Positions 23,315 through 29,951 of a DNA stretch of 29,951 nucleotides are shown here, one piece after another; position 1 is the stretch's first letter; each line of letters begins with the position of its first letter. The position numbers were made by a program, and so were the translations under genes. Below the pieces are notes generated by a model that was not told the origin of the DNA, searched no databases, and saw nothing but the letters and a program-made list of their open reading frames with translations. The DNA is from Christensenella sp. UBA3792 (GTDB lineage Bacteria; Bacillota; Clostridia; Christensenellales; CAG-138): the NCBI GenBank assembly GCA_002369195.1, contig DFEW01000048.1, forward strand, positions 44,055 to 74,005, in the 5' to 3' direction.

Positions 23315-24115
23315 ATGTTCGGCAAAAAGAAACGCATGATCGAGCAGCAGCGGCAGAGGATTGCCGAACTCGAGGAGCAGGTGAAGGGGCTGACGGCGCA
23401 GAACGATTCGTTCAACGCGCGCATTGCGGAGGTCGAACAGCGCGAAAGCGGCATCGGCCGCGCGATCAGCGAGGCGACCTTGACCGCCGACCGGATGATC
23501 GGCGACGCGCAGCGCAAGGCAGGCGCGATGCTCGAACAGGCGCAGCAGGATACCGACGCGGCGAAGCGCGACGCGGAACGGCTCGTCGACGACGCGTACC
23601 GCAACGCCCGCGACATCGTCAAGGAAGCGGAGACCGAGGGCGAGCGCAAGCTCGGCGAGGTGCAGGAGCGCATCGACACGTATGCGTCGCTGCTGCAGGA
23701 TTACGACCGCATGGTGCAGGAGCAGATCGCGATCGCGCAGGAGAACGCGCGCCGCTTTGCGGAGCTTTCCCGCGCGCTGCACGAGGCGGTGCCGCAGATT
23801 CTTTCCGCAGAGGGCAAGCTTTTGGAACCGGCGGCGAGCGAACCGTTCGAAGCAGAACAGCTTCCGGAATCGGAGCCGGTCGAACCCGCATCCGAACTGC
23901 CGGAGAACGATGCCGAGCCGGTTGAGAACGTAGGCGACGGAACGCCGCTCGATGAAACGGAAGCGTTCGATCCGGAGAGCTTTCATTTTACCCCGCAGCA
24001 GAGCGTGAGCGACGAGCGGCTTTGGACCGTGGACGAGATCGCGCCGGAGGGCGGAGAGACGCACGTGGATGCGATCATCGACGAGATTCTCACGGCGTCG
24101 GAGGCACACGAATGA
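23315..24115 (+). CDS. Coiled-coil protein, DivIVA-like in pattern, unknown function
   Basis: A 266-residue soluble protein. A basic start (MFGKKKRMIEQQRQRIAELE) leads into coiled coils at about 8-45 and 50-165, rich in Ala, Glu, Gln and Arg, with the repeating DAxRxAxDI spacing of DivIVA/GpsB or V-type ATPase stalk-like helices. A disordered acidic Pro/Glu-rich stretch follows (about 175-225), then a short C-terminal helix (VDAIIDEILTASEAHE). There is no membrane span. The ATG at 23315 has GGAGG nine bases upstream. It sits in the ruv transcript and overlaps the hydrolase gene (ATGA). I do not recognise a named family; a role in organising DNA or the pole would be a guess. Confidence 0.8.
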   Translation: MFGKKKRMIEQQRQRIAELEEQVKGLTAQNDSFNARIAEVEQRESGIGRAISEATLTADRMIGDAQRKAGAMLEQAQQDTDAAKRDAERLVDDAYRNARDIVKEAETEGERKLGEVQERIDTYASLLQDYDRMVQEQIAIAQENARRFAELSRALHEAVPQILSAEGKLLEPAASEPFEAEQLPESEPVEPASELPENDAEPVENVGDGTPLDETEAFDPESFHFTPQQSVSDERLWTVDEIAPEGGETHVDAIIDEILTASEAHE

Positions 24116-24807
24116 AGCTGACGCTGCTGGGCGTATACGGACCGTTCCCCGCGGCGGGCGGAGGATGCTCGTCGTACCTCGTCGAGGACGGCGATACGAA
24201 GATCCTGCTCGACTGCGGAAGCGGCGCGCTGTCGCGGCTTTTGAAGCACATCCCGCTTGCGGCGCTCGACGCGGTCGTGCTGTCGCACATGCATGCGGAT
24301 CATGCGGGGGAGATCGACCTCGTCCGCTACGCGCTCGAATTCGGACAGGGCAAGGCGCCGATCCGGGTGTTTTCGCCCGAAATCGGAACGCTGCGCCGCG
24401 CGGTGTTCGAACCGGTTGAGATCAAAGACGGCATGACGGCGCGCGTCGGATCGCTGACGCTGACGTTTTTCGCGGTGCATCACGCGGTGCCGACGGCGGG
24501 CGTGCGCATCGAGGACGGCGCCGGACATGCGCTGTTCTACACCGGCGACACGTCGTACTTCGACGGACTGGTGCGTGCGGCAAGCGGCGCGGACGTGCTG
24601 CTTGCGGACGCGTGCTTAAAGGATGCGTCGAATGAAAAGGCGCTCAAAAACCATATGACCGGAGAGCAGGTCATCCGCCTCGGCAGGGATGCCGGATGCG
24701 GACGCACGCTGCTGACGCACCGGTTCGGCGCGGAGCCGACCTATCCGCTGCCGGCGGATGCGGGCAATGCCGCGTTTGCCGAAGAGGGCGCGGTCTACGA
24801 GATTTGA
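24112..24807 (+). CDS. Metallo-beta-lactamase-fold hydrolase, RNase Z-like
   Basis: A 231-residue hydrolase. The metal site motif is SHMHADHAGE (HxHxDH), about residues 58-67; further ligands are His near 124 (AVHHAVPTAGVRI), Asp in YTGDTSYFDGL, and a C-terminal His (LLTHRF). The start (MKLTLLGVYGPFPAAGGGCSSYL, the conserved TxxPxxGGxxSSYL-like opening) matches the YhfI-like MBL group rather than true RNase Z, since no exosite arm is seen. Substrates for these are unknown, with phosphodiesters likely. The ATG overlaps the upstream stop; the ruv unit ends here without a clear terminator before pgk. Confidence 0.88.
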   Translation: MKLTLLGVYGPFPAAGGGCSSYLVEDGDTKILLDCGSGALSRLLKHIPLAALDAVVLSHMHADHAGEIDLVRYALEFGQGKAPIRVFSPEIGTLRRAVFEPVEIKDGMTARVGSLTLTFFAVHHAVPTAGVRIEDGAGHALFYTGDTSYFDGLVRAASGADVLLADACLKDASNEKALKNHMTGEQVIRLGRDAGCGRTLLTHRFGAEPTYPLPADAGNAAFAEEGAVYEI

Positions 24808-24864
24808 TGTGATGCGAGCATTCGCTTCATGTATAGAGGAAATTCAGGAAAGGAATATACAACT

Positions 24865-26799
24865 ATGGCAAAAAAGACGATCGAAGATGTCAACGTAGAA
24901 GGCAAGAAAGTGCTTGTGCGCGTGGACTTTAACGTGCCGCTCGCAGAGGACGGAACCGTTGCGGACGACAAGCGCATCGTTGCGGCGCTGCCCACGATTC
25001 GCTACCTGCTCGAGCACAAGGCAAAGGTCATCCTTTGCTCGCACCTCGGCAGACCCAAGGGAGAGGTCAATCCCAAGTATTCACTGGAGCCGGTCGGACA
25101 GCGCCTTGCGGAGCTGCTTCCCGATACGCGCGTCTGGTTTGCGACCGATACGATCGGCGAGAGCGCAAAGAGCGCGATCGCAGACATGAAGGAAGGCGAA
25201 ATCGTCCTTCTGGAGAACACGCGCTTCTATAAGGAAGAGGAGAAGAACGACCCCGCGTTTGCGAAGGAACTGGCGTCGCTCGCGGACATCTTTGTGTCCG
25301 ACGCGTTCGGCACCGTGCACCGCGCGCATGCGTCCACGGCGGGCGTTGCGAATTACATTCCGGCGGTTGCGGGCTTCCTGATCGGCAAGGAACTCGGCGT
25401 CATGGGCGAAGCGCTCGAAAACCCGGTTCGTCCGTTCGTGGCGATTCTCGGCGGCGCGAAGGTCGCGGATAAGATCGGCGTAATCAAGAACCTGCTCGCA
25501 AAGTGCGACAGTCTGATCATCGGCGGCGGCATGGCGTACACGTTCTTCAAGGCGATGGGCTACGAGATCGGCACCTCGCTGCTCGACGAAAACAGCATCG
25601 ACCTCGCGAAGGACCTGATGGCGGAAGCCAAGGAACGCGGCGTGAACCTGCTGCTCCCGATCGACACCGTCGTCGCGAAGGAATATGCGGCGGATGCGGA
25701 GCACAAGACCGTTCCGTCCGACGCGATCCCCGAGGGCTGGATGGGTCTCGACATCGGCGAAAAGACCTGCGAACTGTTCCGCAAGACGATCCTCGAAGCA
25801 AAGACGGTCATCTGGAACGGACCGATGGGCGTGTTCGAATTCCCGGCGTTTGCCGAGGGCACCAAGAAGGTCGCGGCGGCCTGCGCGGACTGCAAAGGCA
25901 CGACGATCATCGGCGGCGGCGATTCCGCTTCCGCGGTCAAGAAGCTCGGCTTCGCGAGCAAGATGACGCACATTTCCACCGGCGGCGGCGCGTCCCTCGA
26001 ATTCCTGGAGGGCAAGACGCTTCCCGGCGTGGCGGTTTTGAACGATAAGGAAACCAGACGTCCGATCATCGCGGGCAACTGGAAGATGAACAAGACCCCC
26101 GACGAGGCGGTCGAACTGGTCGAAGCGCTGATTCCGCTCGTGAAGGATGCGCAGTGCGAAGTCGTCGTCTGCCCGCCGTACGTGGATCTTTGCTGCGTCG
26201 GCAAGGCGATCAAGGGCACGAACATCAAGCTCGGCGCGCAGAACATCCACTGGGCTGAGAAGGGCGCGTTCACCGGCGAGATTTCCGCGGATATGCTGAA
26301 GGCGCGCGGCGTCGAATACGTGATCGTGGGTCACTCCGAGCGCAGACAGTACTTCGGCGAGACCGATGAGACCGTCAACAAGCGCGCGCTTGCGGCGCTC
26401 AACGCCGGCATTACGCCGATCATCTGCGTCGGCGAATCGCTCGAACAGCGTGAAGCGGGCGTCACCGACGAGCTCGTTTCCAACCAGACCGTAGCGGCGC
26501 TCAAGGACATGAGCAACGCGCAGGTAGAATCGCTCGTGATCGCGTATGAGCCCATCTGGGCGATCGGCACCGGCAAGACCGCGACGAAGGAAGACGCGAA
26601 CGCGACGATCGGCGTGATCCGCAAGGCGATCGAAGGCGTGTTCGGCAAGGCGACGGCAGAGAAGGTGCGCATCCAGTACGGCGGCAGCATGAACCCGAAG
26701 AACGCTTCCGAGCTGATGGCGATGCCGGAGATCGACGGCGGTCTGATCGGCGGCGCAAGTCTCAAGGCGGACGACTTCTCGAAGGTGGTTCATTTCTGA
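24865..26799 (+). CDS. pgk-tpi: Phosphoglycerate kinase-triosephosphate isomerase fusion
   Basis: A single 644-residue reading frame encodes two glycolytic enzymes. Residues 1-396 are phosphoglycerate kinase ([50 protein letters not shown], then GGGDSASAV and [13 protein letters not shown]). Residues 398-644 are triosephosphate isomerase ([12 protein letters not shown], catalytic His in IVGHSERR, Glu in [32 protein letters not shown]). Both active sites look complete. The join ([13 protein letters not shown]) has no stop, no frameshift and no ribosome site, so TIM is made only as part of the fusion. Such fusions are known in Thermotoga. AAAGGA is nine bases before the ATG. A weak TATAGA at 24832 is the only -10 candidate nearby. 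Confidence 0.96.
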   Translation: MAKKTIEDVNVEGKKVLVRVDFNVPLAEDGTVADDKRIVAALPTIRYLLEHKAKVILCSHLGRPKGEVNPKYSLEPVGQRLAELLPDTRVWFATDTIGESAKSAIADMKEGEIVLLENTRFYKEEEKNDPAFAKELASLADIFVSDAFGTVHRAHASTAGVANYIPAVAGFLIGKELGVMGEALENPVRPFVAILGGAKVADKIGVIKNLLAKCDSLIIGGGMAYTFFKAMGYEIGTSLLDENSIDLAKDLMAEAKERGVNLLLPIDTVVAKEYAADAEHKTVPSDAIPEGWMGLDIGEKTCELFRKTILEAKTVIWNGPMGVFEFPAFAEGTKKVAAACADCKGTTIIGGGDSASAVKKLGFASKMTHISTGGGASLEFLEGKTLPGVAVLNDKETRRPIIAGNWKMNKTPDEAVELVEALIPLVKDAQCEVVVCPPYVDLCCVGKAIKGTNIKLGAQNIHWAEKGAFTGEISADMLKARGVEYVIVGHSERRQYFGETDETVNKRALAALNAGITPIICVGESLEQREAGVTDELVSNQTVAALKDMSNAQVESLVIAYEPIWAIGTGKTATKEDANATIGVIRKAIEGVFGKATAEKVRIQYGGSMNPKNASELMAMPEIDGGLIGGASLKADDFSKVVHF

Positions 26800-28340
26800 T
26801 GAAGCCGATTACCGCATTGATCATCCTCGACGGCTTCGGCTATCGCGAGGAGAAACAGTATAACGCGATCCTCACCGACGGCGCGGTGAACTTCATGCGC
26901 CTGTGGAAGACCTATCCGCATACGCTGATCGGCGCAAGCGGCATGGACGTCGGTCTGCCGGACGGGCAGATGGGCAATTCCGAGGTCGGACATACCAACA
27001 TCGGCGCGGGACGCATCGTGTATCAGGAGCTGACGCGCATCACCAAGTCGATTCAGGACGGCGATTTTTTCGAAAACCCGGCGTTCGTCGGCGCGATCGA
27101 GAACTGCAAGAAGCATGATTCCGCCCTGCATCTGATGGGGCTTTGTTCCGACGGCGGCGTGCACAGCCACCTCGAACACCTCTATGCGCTCGTCGAGCTT
27201 GCAAAGCGCAACGGGCTTGAGAAGGTCTACATCCATTGCTTTATGGACGGCCGCGATGTGCCGCCGTCCTCCGGCAAGGGGTACCTGGAACAGCTCGATG
27301 CGAAGCTCTCCGAGATCGGCTGCGGCAAGATCGCAACCGTACAGGGACGCTTCTATGCGATGGACCGCGACAACCGGTTTGAGCGCGTGCAACGCGCGTA
27401 TGCGGCGCTGACCTACGGCGAAGGTCTGACGGCGGCTTCCGGTCCCGAGGCGATGCAGCAGAGCTACGATCGCGGCGAAACCGACGAGTTTGTGCAGCCC
27501 ACGGTCATCCTCACCGACGGCAAGCCCACGGCGACGATCGGCGCGAACGACAGCGTGATCTTCTTCAACTTCCGTCCGGACCGCGCAAGGGAAATCACCC
27601 GCGCGTACCTGTTCGAGGACTTTACAGGATTCGAGAGAAGACTCGGCTGCTTCCCGCTCTACTACGTCTCGATGACGCAGTATGACAAGACGTTCGAACC
27701 GCTGCTGCACGTCGCGTTCAAGCCGCAGTCGCTGAACAATACATTCGGCACCTATGTGGCGGACAACGGCCTTACGCAGCTTCGCATCGCGGAGACGGAG
27801 AAGTACGCGCACGTCACGTTCTTCTTCAACGGCGGCGTCGAAGCGCCGAACAACAACGAGGATCGCTGCCTGATCCCGTCGCCCAAGGTGGCGACCTACG
27901 ATCTCAAGCCCGAAATGAGCGCATACGAGGTCGCGGCGGAAGCGAAGGCGCGCATCGAAAGCGGCAAGTACGACGTCATGATCCTGAACTTCGCCAACCC
28001 CGACATGGTTGGTCACACCGGCGTCATGGACGCGGCGGTCAAGGCGGTGCATGCGGTCGACGCGTGCCTCAATACGGTCGTCGAAGCGATCTTAAAGACC
28101 GGCGGACGCTGCATCGTCACCGCGGACCACGGCAACTGTGAGCTGATGTGGGATGAGGCGCAGAACGCGCCGTTCACCGCGCACACCACGCTGCCGGTAC
28201 CCTGCATCCTCGTCGACGATGCGCGAAAGGACGCGACGCTGCGCGAGGGCGGACGGCTGTGCGATCTGGCGCCGACGCTGCTCGAGCTGCTGGGACTGCC
28301 GGTTCCGGCGGAAATGACGGGCAAATCGCTGATCAAATAA
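26799..28340 (+). CDS. gpmI: 2,3-bisphosphoglycerate-independent phosphoglycerate mutase
   Basis: A 513-residue manganese-dependent mutase converting 3- to 2-phosphoglycerate. It has the alkaline-phosphatase-fold metal motif LIILDGFGYREE at the start, the phosphorylated Ser in GQMGNSEVGHTNIGAGR, the transferase-domain segment FMDGRDVPPSSGKGYL, then RPDRAREITRA and the late metal site NFANPDMVGHTGVMDAAVKA with TADHGNCE. Length is typical. Its ATG shares one base with the pgk-tpi stop (TGATG), so it is coupled to the preceding glycolytic enzymes. Enolase, which usually follows, is absent. Confidence 0.97.
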   Translation: MKPITALIILDGFGYREEKQYNAILTDGAVNFMRLWKTYPHTLIGASGMDVGLPDGQMGNSEVGHTNIGAGRIVYQELTRITKSIQDGDFFENPAFVGAIENCKKHDSALHLMGLCSDGGVHSHLEHLYALVELAKRNGLEKVYIHCFMDGRDVPPSSGKGYLEQLDAKLSEIGCGKIATVQGRFYAMDRDNRFERVQRAYAALTYGEGLTAASGPEAMQQSYDRGETDEFVQPTVILTDGKPTATIGANDSVIFFNFRPDRAREITRAYLFEDFTGFERRLGCFPLYYVSMTQYDKTFEPLLHVAFKPQSLNNTFGTYVADNGLTQLRIAETEKYAHVTFFFNGGVEAPNNNEDRCLIPSPKVATYDLKPEMSAYEVAAEAKARIESGKYDVMILNFANPDMVGHTGVMDAAVKAVHAVDACLNTVVEAILKTGGRCIVTADHGNCELMWDEAQNAPFTAHTTLPVPCILVDDARKDATLREGGRLCDLAPTLLELLGLPVPAEMTGKSLIK

Positions 28341-28353
28341 CGAAATACGGCTT

Positions 28354-28401
28354 TTTCCGGAATGCAGGCACAAAAGCAATTTTATGCTTGCATTTCGGAA
28401 A
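28354..28401. other. 17-bp imperfect palindrome covering the secG -35 box
   Basis: Left arm 28354-28370 and right arm 28385-28401 pair over 17 positions, 15 Watson-Crick and two G-T when read on the plus strand, around a 14-base A/T-rich loop. No T run follows, so it is not an ordinary terminator. The right arm contains the secG -35 TTGCAT. It could end gpmI transcription or be a regulatory site. Confidence 0.65.
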
Positions 28402-28416
28402 GGTGCATGTTATAAT
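28388..28416 (+). promoter_or_regulatory. Promoter for secG
   Basis: TTGCAT (28388-28393), a 17-base gap, TGTTATAAT (hexamer 28411-28416). Same -35, spacing and -10 as the ruvC promoter. Confidence 0.85.
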
Positions 28417-28447
28417 CAACTCCGCAGATTATTTTGGAGGAACTTTT

Positions 28448-28708
28448 ATGGATACAGTCATGTGGATTATTGCGGGCGTTCTGGTGCTTGCGTCGGTGTT
28501 GATGTGCGTGGTCGTGCTGATCCAGCAGACCAAGTCTTCCGGTATCGGCGCCGGTTTCGGCGGCGACACGGTGTCCTTCTCGCAGCGCGGGAAGGCGGCA
28601 AGCCGTGAAGCAAAACTGCAAAAGATCACCGTTGTTCTGGCCGTCGTGATCGCGGTGCTGGCAATCGCACTTCTTCTGATCAAGTGCTTTGCGGGCGTAT
28701 CCCTCTGA
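28448..28708 (+). CDS. secG: Protein translocase subunit SecG
   Basis: An 86-residue SecG, the small subunit that joins SecY and SecE in the membrane channel. Two membrane helices (about residues 4-26 and 59-80) flank a cytoplasmic loop with the family motif LIQQTKSSGIGAGFGG. The ATG at 28448 is eight bases after TTGGAGG. It has its own promoter and terminator. In many Clostridia secG is followed by rnr, smpB and ssrA; here rnr is missing from the series. Confidence 0.93.
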   Translation: MDTVMWIIAGVLVLASVLMCVVVLIQQTKSSGIGAGFGGDTVSFSQRGKAASREAKLQKITVVLAVVIAVLAIALLLIKCFAGVSL

Positions 28709-28733
28709 TCGACAGCAGACATATAGGCAGCAG

Positions 28734-28762
28734 CGGTGCATCGAAAGGTGCACCGTTTTATT
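28734..28762 (+). terminator. Terminator between secG and smpB
   Basis: Seven-base-pair stem CGGTGCA/TGCACCG (28734-28740 with 28749-28755), eight-base loop, then TTTTATT. Moderately strong, so some readthrough into smpB is possible. Confidence 0.75.
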
Positions 28763-28789
28763 CGACCGAATGAGAAAGGAGGACGTGCC

Positions 28790-29257
28790 GTGCCGGTACA
28801 AAAAGGAATCAAAGTGGCCGCATTGAACCGCAAGGCGCGTCACGACTATTTCATCGAAGATACCCTCGAGTGCGGGATCGCGCTGCAGGGGACCGAGGTC
28901 AAGTCGATCCGCAAGGGTGCACTGAACCTCAAGGACAGCTATGCGCAGGTCAAAAAGGGCGAGCTGTTTCTCTACGGCGTGCACATCAGCCCGTACGAGC
29001 AGGGGAATATCTTCAACCACGATCCGTTTCGCGTGCGAAAGCTTTTGGCGCACAGCCGCGAGATCCGCAAGCTGCAGACCCGATCCGAGGCGGACGGCTA
29101 CAGTCTGATCCCGCTTTCCGTCTATTTCAAGGACGGCAAGGTGAAGGTCGAGCTGGCGGTGTGCAAGGGCAAAAAGCTCTACGATAAGCGGGCAAGCATC
29201 GCCGATCGCGACGCAGACCGTGACATCGAACGCAATCTCAAGAAGCAGATGCGGTAA
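28790..29257 (+). CDS. smpB: SsrA-binding protein SmpB
   Basis: A 155-residue SmpB, the partner that brings tmRNA to stalled ribosomes. Family signatures: [31 protein letters not shown] (read as one conserved opening region), [27 protein letters not shown], and the basic C-terminal tail GKKLYDKR ... [11 protein letters not shown], which enters the empty mRNA channel. The start is GTG at 28790: AAAGGAGG lies seven bases upstream and the length then equals the family norm. An ATG at 28736 in the terminator region would add 18 foreign residues. tmRNA, its partner, follows 204 bases downstream. Confidence 0.95.
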   Translation: MPVQKGIKVAALNRKARHDYFIEDTLECGIALQGTEVKSIRKGALNLKDSYAQVKKGELFLYGVHISPYEQGNIFNHDPFRVRKLLAHSREIRKLQTRSEADGYSLIPLSVYFKDGKVKVELAVCKGKKLYDKRASIADRDADRDIERNLKKQMR

Positions 29258-29316
29258 ATGAGCCGGATCAGCGCGTTGTAGACGCGCGAGCAAAAGCCGC
29301 GAAGGAAGAACGGAGA

Positions 29317-29443
29317 CACCGATCCGTCAAATCCGGCGACATGTGCGGCGGATTTGACACCTTACAGCCCGCACCGCACGGTGGATCTGTGATCCATAGG
29401 TGCGGGGTGAAAAGCCAATCGACCGACCGAGGTCGGGCGATTG
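29317..29443. repeat. Three-hairpin repeat element, copy B
   Basis: Core 29317-29363 matches copy A (9809-9855) in 43 of 47 positions. Hairpin 1: GTCAAATCCG/CGGATTTGAC, perfect ten pairs (29326-29335 with 29349-29358). Hairpin 2: CCCGCACC/GGTGCGGG (29368-29375 with 29399-29406) enclosing TGGATC/GATCCA. Hairpin 3: CAATCG/CGATTG (29416-29421 with 29438-29443) stacked on CCGAC/GTCGG. It occupies most of the smpB-ssrA gap, and no clear tmRNA promoter is visible beside it, so it may lie in a transcript leader or be a mobile palindromic repeat. Confidence 0.75.
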
Positions 29444-29461
29444 AGAGCGAAAGCGATTCTT

Positions 29462-29816
29462 GGGGGCGAAATGGTTTCGACGGGGATCGCGGAAGCGGGA
29501 TAAGCGAGCCGAAGCCCCGTGCTTCGTTAAAAACGGGAACTGTCTAAAATAACTGACAACAACAACACTCAACTCGCAGCTGCATAACGCAGCTACGCGT
29601 CCGCCCGCGGAAACTTACCGCTGCGGAACCGGGCGTCATTAGGGTAGGGAACGAACCTGCGTAAGCTTTGCCGCAGGCCGGACTTTATGAAGCTACTGTA
29701 ACGCGGAGCCTGTCACCGGGCGCCGCGCGAGGGGAATCCTAAAACAGTGACTGCGCTCGGAGAAAATCCTGCCGACGGGTTTTCGGACGGGAGTTCGACT
29801 CTCCCCGCCTCCACCA
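29462..29816 (+). ncRNA. ssrA: Transfer-messenger RNA (tmRNA)
   Basis: A one-piece tmRNA of about 355 bases. The 5' end GGGGGCGAAATGGTTTCGACGG is the family signature (quoted as two overlapping parts: GGGGGCGAAATGG and GGTTTCGACGG). It pairs with the 3' end CGCCTCC-ACCA, with G3-U70 in the acceptor stem, the alanine identity pair. The T arm is GGGAG-TTCGACT-CTCCC. CCA is encoded. The tag reading frame ends ...TDNNNTQLAAA and stops at TAA (29585-29587); the resume codon is uncertain, with AAA at 29546 one candidate. It rescues stalled ribosomes with SmpB, encoded just upstream. A strong terminator follows directly. Confidence 0.97.
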
Positions 29817-29857
29817 TGAAAGAAACCTGATTTGTCTACCAAATCAGGTTTCTTTCA
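29817..29857 (+). terminator. Hairpin terminator after tmRNA
   Basis: Perfect 18-base-pair stem (29817-29834 with 29840-29857) around TCTAC. It starts at the base after the tmRNA CCA end. The T-rich 3' arm (GGTTTCTTTC) lies within the stem and no separate T run follows, so termination strength is uncertain, but its placement fits a tmRNA 3' trailer. Confidence 0.78.
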
Positions 29858-29862
29858 ATGAT

Positions 29863-29950
29863 ATCCGTTCCTTGTCGGAACGGATGATATACCTTCGGTA
29901 TGATATCCTTTTTGGATTCCTCGCCAAGGGCGAGATATCCAAAAAAGGAT
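29863..29950. repeat. Array of hairpins separated by TGATAT, running to the window end
   Basis: Hairpin a: ATCCGTTCC/GGAACGGAT (29863-29871 with 29877-29885). Hairpin b: ATACC/GGTAT (29889-29893 with 29897-29901). Hairpin c: an outer ATCC-T5-GGAT paired with ATCC-A6-GGAT and an inner CTCGCC/GGCGAG (29905-29950). The hairpins are joined by ATGATAT or GATGATAT. The array probably continues past the window. No coding sequence is seen here. Confidence 0.75.
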
Positions 29951-29951
29951 G

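Noticed and set aside
24804..24837. Promoter for pgk-tpi (TTGATG ... TATAGA)
   Set aside because: The gap between the two boxes is 22 bases, too long for a normal promoter; kept only as a note under the gene.
25081..26793. Long minus-strand open frame opposite pgk-tpi
   Set aside because: Shadow of the conserved glycolytic fusion; no ribosome site or recognisable domain.
28736..28789. Upstream ATG start for smpB
   Set aside because: It lies in the secG-smpB terminator stem, lacks a ribosome site and would add 18 residues absent from the family; GTG at 28790 has AAAGGAGG.
29354..29359. TTGACA as the -35 of a tmRNA promoter
   Set aside because: It is part of the repeated hairpin 1 and no -10-like hexamer lies at the right distance.

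Overview
The window is GC-rich, densely coded DNA from a Gram-positive, spore-forming Clostridia-type bacterium. The support is the order yabP-yabQ-divIC, with a sigma-E-like promoter in front of yabP, together with strong GGAGG ribosome sites, several lipoproteins and secreted proteins, a dockerin, a VanW-type cell-wall protein and the order secG-smpB-ssrA. The dockerin and the CotH/lamin-tail protein suggest a gut or rumen organism. I cannot name the genus.

Layout. 1-1423 (minus): rho, cut by the window edge. 1586-4597 (plus): sporulation genes yabP and yabQ, then divIC, a Ppx/GppA-type phosphatase, a small membrane protein and an rlmA-type rRNA methyltransferase, closed by a terminator. 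4610-5651: a secreted peptidoglycan-binding-like protein (minus) and a small Cys-rich protein (plus), read from back-to-back promoters whose -35 boxes overlap inside a palindrome. 5650-11450 (minus): a HutD/Ves-family protein, a VanW-type wall protein with a Pro-rich repeat tail, a possible 34-codon gene, and two paralogous lipoproteins of unknown function. 11451-11803: an AT-rich island holding direct and inverted repeats. 11742-15510 (plus): recX, nnr and an HflX GTPase with an extra N-terminal domain. 15565-21110 (plus): a dockerin-bearing zinc metalloprotease overlapping a large lipoprotein with four lamin-tail repeats and a CotH domain. 21121-24807 (plus): ruvC-ruvA-ruvB, a coiled-coil protein and a metallo-beta-lactamase-fold hydrolase. 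24865-28340: a fused phosphoglycerate kinase/triosephosphate isomerase and gpmI. 28388-29857: secG, smpB and tmRNA (ssrA). The window ends in a string of hairpins.

How it fits together. Most genes are core: DNA recombination and repair (recX, ruvCAB), lower glycolysis (pgk-tpi, gpmI), secretion (secG), ribosome rescue (smpB, ssrA, hflX), metabolite repair (nnr), and division and sporulation (divIC, yabPQ). The accessory part is the cell-envelope set between 4610 and 21065. The less ordinary signals are: (i) a JAMM/RadC-like metal-binding motif set in the N-terminal domain of HflX; (ii) a roughly 130-base element with three consecutive hairpins, present twice (9809-9934 and 29317-29443), whose first hairpin is nearly identical in sequence while the other two keep only the ability to pair; (iii) three genes (divIC, the 4610-5323 gene, hflX) whose -10 box sits 6-8 bases before the ATG with no ribosome site, implying leaderless mRNAs; (iv) a shared palindrome over the -35 box of two promoters for exported proteins. 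Nearly all recognisable vegetative promoters here have an extended -10 (TGn before the hexamer).
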